NCBI GenBank assembly: GCA_030613665.1
Contig: JAUWLN010000051.1
Span: 1-10,515, forward strand
From: Dehalococcoidia bacterium
GTDB lineage: Bacteria; Chloroflexota; Dehalococcoidia; Dehalococcoidales; RBG-16-60-22
Length of the DNA stretch: 10,515 nt
Reading direction: 5' to 3'
Position 1 is the first letter of the stretch, and each line of letters opens with the position of its first letter. Under the pieces are notes generated by a model. It did not search any database, had not been told where the DNA came from, and saw only the letters and a program-made list of their open reading frames with translations. The translations under genes and the position numbers were made by a program. Below are positions 6,578 to 10,515 of the stretch, piece by piece.

Positions 6578-7825
6578 ATGCCGAACAAGCTTAAACTGCC
6601 CCAGCTCGCCTGGCATGGAATGAAAGAACTGGAACTGCCCATCCCCGATAACTGGCAGGTTGAAATGGGCTATATGGCCGGTTACAACCGCCCCGCCCTC
6701 AGTCTGGAGCAGATAAGAGAATCAGTCACCGGCGACCTGATTGGCACATCGCCACTGCGGGAACTGGCTCAAGGGAAAAAAGAGGCAGTTATTATTTTCG
6801 ATGATATGACCAGGGTAACCCGGGTGGCGGAAATCGTCCCTTTCGTGCTCGAAGAGCTTGCCGCCGCCGGTATTCCCGACAGTAATATACGATTCGTTTC
6901 CGCACTGGGCTGCCACGGCGCCATGAACCGTATAGACTTTGTGAAGAAGCTCGGCGAGGAAACTCTGGCCCGCTTCCCGGTCTACAACCACAACCCCTAT
7001 GCCAACTGCACCTGCGTCGGTACGACCAGGACCTACGGCACGAAGGTCTATGTTAACGACGAGGTGATGAAATGCGACCTTAAAATCGCCATCGGCTCGG
7101 TGGTGCCCCACCCCAGCACCGGTTTCGGCGGGGGCGGGAAAATCATTCTGCCCGGGGTGGCCTCGTTTGAGACAATAGAATACAACCACCAGCTGTTCCG
7201 CAAGGCCCAGCTGGCGAAAGGGCCTCAGTACACGGGTCACGGTGCCTACGAAGGTAACCTGGGACGCCTAGACATCGAAGAGGCGGGAGACCTGGCCAAC
7301 CTCGATGTCCTCATCAACTGTATAGTCAATATGTGGGGAGAAACGGTGGCCATATATTCCGGCGCGCTGCGACCGGCTTATGAAGAAGCGGTCAAGGGCG
7401 CCAAGCCGCACTACCTGACGCCAAAGCTGTCCGGCAAAGATATCGCCATTGCCAATGCTTTCGCCAAGGCGAATGAGGCCTGGATCGGCCTGCCAACGAC
7501 CTATCCGGCGCTGAAACCTGAAGGTGGAGACGTCGTCGTTATCGCCAACCATCCTGAGGGGCAGGTAACGCACTACCTGTTGGGTCCGTTCGGAGAATCA
7601 ATCTGGGGGCCCCTGCGAAAAGAACGCCAGATTCCCTCTCAGGTCAACCGCCTCATCGTCTTCACGGAATACCCCGACCTCCAGAGTCGGAGCTGGTTCG
7701 GCGGCGCGGCCAAGGCGCTGTTCTTACACCGCTGGGATGACGTGCTTAAGGTACTCCAGGAAAGAAACGGCGATGGCGCGGCGGTGGCGGTCTACCCCAA
7801 TGCCGAAATCCAGTACCACCAGTAG
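6578..7825 (+). CDS. LarA-family nickel-pincer-dependent alpha-hydroxy acid racemase/epimerase, substrate unknown
   Basis: A 415-residue member of the LarA (lactate racemase) superfamily. These enzymes invert an alpha-hydroxy acid by hydride transfer to a nickel-pincer nucleotide tethered to a lysine. The catalytic set is present with LarA spacing: FDDMTR with Asp76 and Arg79, His113 in SALGCHGAMN, His178 in VVPHPSTGFGGGGK, the cofactor lysine Lys188 ten residues on, and His204 in IEYNH sixteen residues later. In Lactobacillus LarA the equivalents are Asp72, Arg75, His108, His174, Lys184 and His200. The loop before the lysine is GGGG instead of the SGGR-type usual in lactate racemases, pointing to another substrate; superfamily members act on malate, phenyllactate, hydroxyglutarate or sugar acids. 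It stands alone on the plus strand, divergent from the AOR operon and preceded by a decayed copy of itself. Cofactor-building genes (larB, larC, larE) are not in the window. The start is the ATG after AGAGAGG. Confidence 0.92.
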   Translation: MPNKLKLPQLAWHGMKELELPIPDNWQVEMGYMAGYNRPALSLEQIRESVTGDLIGTSPLRELAQGKKEAVIIFDDMTRVTRVAEIVPFVLEELAAAGIPDSNIRFVSALGCHGAMNRIDFVKKLGEETLARFPVYNHNPYANCTCVGTTRTYGTKVYVNDEVMKCDLKIAIGSVVPHPSTGFGGGGKIILPGVASFETIEYNHQLFRKAQLAKGPQYTGHGAYEGNLGRLDIEEAGDLANLDVLINCIVNMWGETVAIYSGALRPAYEEAVKGAKPHYLTPKLSGKDIAIANAFAKANEAWIGLPTTYPALKPEGGDVVVIANHPEGQVTHYLLGPFGESIWGPLRKERQIPSQVNRLIVFTEYPDLQSRSWFGGAAKALFLHRWDDVLKVLQERNGDGAAVAVYPNAEIQYHQ

Positions 7826-7841
7826 ACGTATTCTGAAGAGA
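7730..7841 (+). repeat. Segment duplicated at 6458-6569 (LarA C-terminus plus downstream flank)
   Basis: The 3' end of the intact LarA gene and about 16 bases past its stop align with 6458-6569. After the stops, AGTAGACGTATTCTGAAGAGA (from 7821) pairs with AGTAGACAGTATTAAGAGA (from 6550). The match extends beyond coding sequence, so it reflects descent of a gene-plus-spacer unit by tandem duplication, not convergence. The ribosome site of the intact gene lies at the end of the duplicated spacer. Confidence 0.65.
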
Positions 7842-7867
7842 CGCGAGCCGGTTTTGCGGGAATATCT

Positions 7868-8746
7868 TTATTCAACGTGTATGTGCAGGAATGTCCGCGC
7901 CAGATAACCGATGAGAAAGGCCAGCGCCGCCACGCCGATACTGGCCAGCGCCATCTCCGAAAACCGCCTGCGGAAGGAAATCTCCCTGGCCACCGAGATA
8001 TAGAAGCTGAAAATAAAGACCACTATAATAGCGTTGAAAACCATAACTCCCAGAGACAGGTAGACATTGTCAAAGATAAGATAGGGGAAAAGCAGAAAGA
8101 CAAAAGTGATGATATTGGCCACCCCGCCGTAAAGAACCGCCTTTAAGGGGCTGTGACCACCCCCGCTTGATTTCGCTCCCAGATATTCGGTGCTGGCCAC
8201 AGAAAGCACCATCGCCACCCCGGTAATCAACCCGGCAAGCACAATCAGCCCGCGGTCAGGCAGGGCCAGCGTCAGGCCAGCCAGCACCCCGGTAAGCTCC
8301 ACAATCGCCACATTCAGACCCCGCACCACGTCTGCCGCGTAGCGGAGTCGTTCTTCATCTATCAGGCGGACAAGCTGTTGCTCGTGTTTATGCTCATCCC
8401 TGGCAATATCGGAGGCCGCCGGAACATGCCTGGCGAGTTCGGCATAGGCTGCCTGAGCTTTTTCTTCCCCCTCCTCCATCAGTTTGATGCCAAAGGTCAG
8501 GCCGAAGATACGTGAAATAAGGTAATAAAGCCATATCTTCAGCCGGCTGGGCCCTGGTTTTTCGCCGGTGTATTGCTGCCACAGGTCATGGTGTCTCAGC
8601 TCATCTTTGGCGACGCGCCGGAGGACGTCCTGATTGTGAGGGTTTTTCACCGATTTCGCCAGTCGCCCGTAGATGAAATGCTCGGTTATTTCACCCCGCT
8701 GCATGGCCAGAATTTTCGATTTTACTTCAGGTGGCAACTCTGACAT
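7868..8746 (-). CDS. Er-VIT1 / MbfA-like protein: ferritin-like (rubrerythrin) domain fused to VIT1/CCC1 membrane transporter
   Basis: A 292-residue fusion. Residues 1-135 form a ferritin-like four-helix bundle with diiron ligands in order: Glu19/Glu22 (GEITEHF), Glu49-x2-His52 (DELRHH), a Glu cluster at 91-95 (MEEGEEKAQAAY) and Glu118-x2-His121 (RDEHKH). Residues about 140-290 form a VIT1/CCC1 domain with four to five hydrophobic segments (about 145-163, 166-188, 205-226, 231-252, 266-287), including the family-like GLNVAIVELTGVLAGLT and STEYLGAKSS. Known relatives (MbfA of Agrobacterium and Bradyrhizobium) export iron and protect against iron or peroxide stress; binding of Fe or Mn by the soluble domain and export from the cytosol are the likely role here. 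The gene faces LarA tail to tail across 42 bases without a clear terminator. No strong ribosome site precedes the ATG; a TATAAC about 14 bases upstream would give a very short leader. The GYD gene lies 105 bases upstream on the same strand. Confidence 0.9.
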   Translation of the reverse strand: MSELPPEVKSKILAMQRGEITEHFIYGRLAKSVKNPHNQDVLRRVAKDELRHHDLWQQYTGEKPGPSRLKIWLYYLISRIFGLTFGIKLMEEGEEKAQAAYAELARHVPAASDIARDEHKHEQQLVRLIDEERLRYAADVVRGLNVAIVELTGVLAGLTLALPDRGLIVLAGLITGVAMVLSVASTEYLGAKSSGGGHSPLKAVLYGGVANIITFVFLLFPYLIFDNVYLSLGVMVFNAIIVVFIFSFYISVAREISFRRRFSEMALASIGVAALAFLIGYLARTFLHIHVE

Positions 8747-8851
8747 GGCTTTACAATACGTTATATAAATTCAATGGAGCTCGGCGATTTTACTGCCTGC
8801 TACCGCCGCTCTTTGCTATGCTAAAAAATTTACCGTGCTTCCTTCATTTTA

Positions 8852-9157
8852 CTATTTCCAGGGTCTGTCTTTCTCCTTCAGCGTATCAATGAGCGCATCG
8901 ATAGTGATTGCCGCCAGAGTCAGCGTGGAAAAGTGACCCTGAACACTCAATACCGTGGCCAGTTTGGCCACGACCTCATTGCTCGGTGCTTCCACAAGAT
9001 TGACGAAGTCGTACTGGCCGAGCAGCGCATACTGGTCCAGGATTTTGACCCCCATGAACTCCACTTCTTTATTGAACCCCCGCAGTATCTCGGGGTCCTC
9101 CTGCAGTGCCTTGCGTCCCGCATCGGTAAGGGTGGTAAGCATCATATATACCGGCAT
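8852..9157 (-). CDS. GYD-domain protein (small dimeric alpha/beta-barrel type), function unknown
   Basis: A 101-residue soluble protein of the GYD family. The naming motif appears as GQYD (47-50) within QYALLGQYDFVNLVEAPSNEVVAKLA, the usual strand-turn-strand-helix. The N-terminal half (YMMLTTLTDAGRKAL) and the late GHFSTLTLAAI strand also fit. No catalytic residues are known for this family and I can assign no reaction. The start is the ATG at 9157 because AAAGGAGG (9163-9170) sits five bases upstream; a longer in-frame start at 9175 would overlap that ribosome site. It has the best promoter of the window and is likely well expressed. The Er-VIT1 gene is 105 bases downstream on the same strand, so partial co-transcription is possible but not shown. 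Confidence 0.9.
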   Translation of the reverse strand: MPVYMMLTTLTDAGRKALQEDPEILRGFNKEVEFMGVKILDQYALLGQYDFVNLVEAPSNEVVAKLATVLSVQGHFSTLTLAAITIDALIDTLKEKDRPWK

Positions 9158-9162
9158 GACAT

Positions 9163-9170
9163 CCTCCTTT
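9163..9170 (-). promoter_or_regulatory. Strong ribosome binding site of the GYD gene
   Basis: AAAGGAGG with a 5-base spacer to the ATG at 9157. It overlaps the longer alternative start at 9175 and so rules it out. Confidence 0.8.
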
Positions 9171-9190
9171 ACCATGAAATATTTAAGCGT

Positions 9191-9219
9191 ATTATGTCGC
9201 TACGAACCGCCTTTGTCAA
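9191..9219 (-). promoter_or_regulatory. Near-consensus sigma70 promoter of the GYD gene
   Basis: On the minus strand, a perfect TTGACA (9214-9219) and CATAAT (9191-9196, five of six) are separated by exactly 17 bases. Transcription would begin near 9184, giving a leader of about 27 bases with the strong ribosome site. This is the best promoter match in the window and implies constitutive, fairly strong expression by a housekeeping sigma factor. Confidence 0.75.
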
Positions 9220-9251
9220 TTCCTGTCAGCGTTTTTCCAACGGGCAAATTA

Positions 9252-9260
9252 TGCTATTAT
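9252..9260 (+). promoter_or_regulatory. Possible extended -10 box for iorA
   Basis: TGCTATTAT fits the TGn-TATNNT extended -10 with five of six -10 positions. No clear -35 is present. The expected start would fall only a few bases before the ATG at 9271, which would make the iorA message nearly leaderless; this agrees with the lack of a good ribosome site there. Confidence 0.35.
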
Positions 9261-9270
9261 TGGTAGTAAT

Positions 9271-10515
9271 ATGTCGGCAATGAAGAAGCTTCTATCCGGA
9301 AATGAGGCTCTCGCTCTGGGAGCCTATCATGCTGGTGTCATGGTTGCCACCGCCTACCCCGGGACCCCAAGCACCGAAATCCTGGAAGCCATCGCCCGCT
9401 TTGATGATGTCTCCGCCGAGTGGTCAACCAACGAAAAGGTGGCAATGGAGGTGGCTCTGGGAGCGTCCTATGCCGGCGTGCGCGCCATGGCATCGATGAA
9501 GCAGGTGGGACTGAACGTGGCTCTGGACCCTTTTATGGCGGCCTCAACCACCGGCGTCGATGGCGGGCTGGTGGTTATCTGCGCCGATGACCCCGGGGCA
9601 CACAGCTCACAGGGCGAGCAGGACAACCGCCACATTGCCAGGCTGGCCAAGGTGCCCGTACTCGAACCCGGCGACAGTCAGGAAGCCTACGACCTTCTGG
9701 CTCATGCCTTTGACATCAGCGAGCAGTTTGATACACCGGTAATTGTGCGTACCACCACCCGCATTTCACACTCCAAAACGGTGGTGGACGTCAAAAGAAG
9801 CCGCGCCCTGCCTGCCCGCCAGCCGGAATTCAAATACAATGCCGCCAAGTACGTCATGCTGCCGGCTCACGCCCGCTTGCGGCACCCGTTAATGGAAGAC
9901 CGACTCGTCAAGCTCGCTGAATACGCCGAGACCTGTCCGCTCAACCAGGTCATCCGGGGCAGCCGGGAGCTCGGGGTGGTGACGAGTGGGGTAGCCTACC
10001 AGTATGCACGTGAGGTATTTCCAAAGGCTTCTTTCCTCAAGCTCGGCATGACATATCCCCTGCCCCATAATCTTCTCCGGAAGTTTGCCAAACAGGTAAA
10101 AAAACTGCTTGTGGTGGAAGAACTCGACCCGTTCCTCCAGGAAAACATGCAGGCAATGGGGATAGAGGTTATCGGCAAAGAGTTCATCCCCAGGGTAGGT
10201 GAGCTCAACCCCGACATCATTTCTGAAGCAGCCCAGAAAGCAGGCCTTCTCCCTGGTTCACCACGCCGAAAAATAGGGACCGGCGCCGAGCTGCCCGGGC
10301 GTCCTCCCCTTCTCTGCCCGGGCTGTCCCCACACCGGCCTTTTCTCCGTGCTGAGCACCATCGGGCAGCGTGCCAAGCTGGCCAAAGCACAGGATAAGAC
10401 ACTGGCCGACTCACCGCTGATAATCACCGGCGATATCGGCTGCTACACACTGGGCACATATCCGCCGCTCCTCGCCATGGACACCTGCGCCTGCATGGGC
10501 GCCAGCATCGGGGAG
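9271..10515 (+). CDS. iorA: Indolepyruvate:ferredoxin oxidoreductase, alpha subunit (TPP-dependent), 3' end outside window
   Basis: The frame is open to the right edge (415 codons seen of the 600 or so usual). With the beta subunit (IorB), IorA decarboxylates aryl-2-oxo acids from aromatic amino acids to aryl-acetyl-CoA, passing electrons to ferredoxin. Seen in order: SGNEALALGAYHAGV (9-23) and AYPGTPSTEI (28-37), the pyrimidine-domain start; NEKVAMEVALGASYAG (54-69) with the activating Glu; MKQVGLNVALDPFM (76-89); CADDPGAHSSQGEQDNR (104-120); a middle transketolase-C-like domain (about 170-310); then CPGCPHTGL (349-357) and the TPP/Mg site GDIGCYTLG (388-396). The C-terminal ferredoxin-like domain lies beyond the window, as presumably does iorB. 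The start is uncertain: the ATG at 9271 has only a weak GGTAG upstream, and the ATG at 9280 (MKKLLSGNEA) fits the family N-terminus equally well. It is divergent from the GYD gene over 113 bases. Confidence 0.93.
   Translation, partial: MSAMKKLLSGNEALALGAYHAGVMVATAYPGTPSTEILEAIARFDDVSAEWSTNEKVAMEVALGASYAGVRAMASMKQVGLNVALDPFMAASTTGVDGGLVVICADDPGAHSSQGEQDNRHIARLAKVPVLEPGDSQEAYDLLAHAFDISEQFDTPVIVRTTTRISHSKTVVDVKRSRALPARQPEFKYNAAKYVMLPAHARLRHPLMEDRLVKLAEYAETCPLNQVIRGSRELGVVTSGVAYQYAREVFPKASFLKLGMTYPLPHNLLRKFAKQVKKLLVVEELDPFLQENMQAMGIEVIGKEFIPRVGELNPDIISEAAQKAGLLPGSPRRKIGTGAELPGRPPLLCPGCPHTGLFSVLSTIGQRAKLAKAQDKTLADSPLIITGDIGCYTLGTYPPLLAMDTCACMGASIGE

Noticed and set aside
7826..7867. Bidirectional terminator between the convergent LarA and Er-VIT1 genes
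   Set aside because: The only hairpin visible (CCG...CGG around 7848-7858) has about three base pairs and no T-run, too weak to call.

Overview
The window reads as a piece of a moderately GC-rich bacterial chromosome from an anaerobe that ferments or oxidises amino and organic acids. Most enzymes are of the kind that works with ferredoxin, flavin, Fe-S, tungsten or nickel cofactors: an aldehyde:ferredoxin oxidoreductase, an Fe-S/flavin enone reductase, a LarA-type nickel-pincer racemase and an indolepyruvate:ferredoxin oxidoreductase alpha subunit. There are strong AGGAGG ribosome sites and sigma70-like promoters. This gene set, with a secreted Asp-box propeller and a GYD-domain protein, recalls Chloroflexota of the Dehalococcoidia type. 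That assignment is inference from gene content, not from a marker gene.

Layout. From 6217 down to 1113 on the minus strand lies a tight four-gene operon: AOR-family oxidoreductase, OYE-like 2,4-dienoyl-CoA-reductase-family flavoenzyme, RidA, and a beta-keto acid cleavage enzyme (BKACE), with gaps of 40, 27 and 25 bases. A secreted beta-propeller gene follows on the same strand 47 bases further on. It has its own extended -10 box and runs off the left edge. Divergent from the operon, across a 360-base gap, is a LarA-family gene (6578-7825, plus). The gap holds the two divergent promoters and the collapsed remains of a second LarA paralogue: its N-terminus and C-terminus are joined in one frame, with a stop codon between them. 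Convergent with LarA, on the minus strand, are an Er-VIT1/MbfA-like iron protein (7868-8746) and, upstream of it, a GYD-domain protein with a near-consensus promoter. At the right edge iorA starts on the plus strand, divergent from the GYD gene, and is cut by the window end.

How the genes may work together. The operon joins an aldehyde/acid interconversion (AOR), reduction of an activated C=C (OYE family), hydrolysis of a reactive enamine/imine (RidA) and acetyl-CoA-dependent cleavage of a beta-keto acid (BKACE). The divergent LarA homologue would invert an alpha-hydroxy acid. Together they look like a catabolic module for an amino- or hydroxy-acid-derived compound with ferredoxin as electron carrier, a carrier shared with the IorA enzyme. 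The substrate cannot be read from the sequence. The BKACE lacks the Glu that recognises the amino group in the lysine-fermentation enzyme Kce, so classical 3-keto-5-aminohexanoate cleavage is unlikely.
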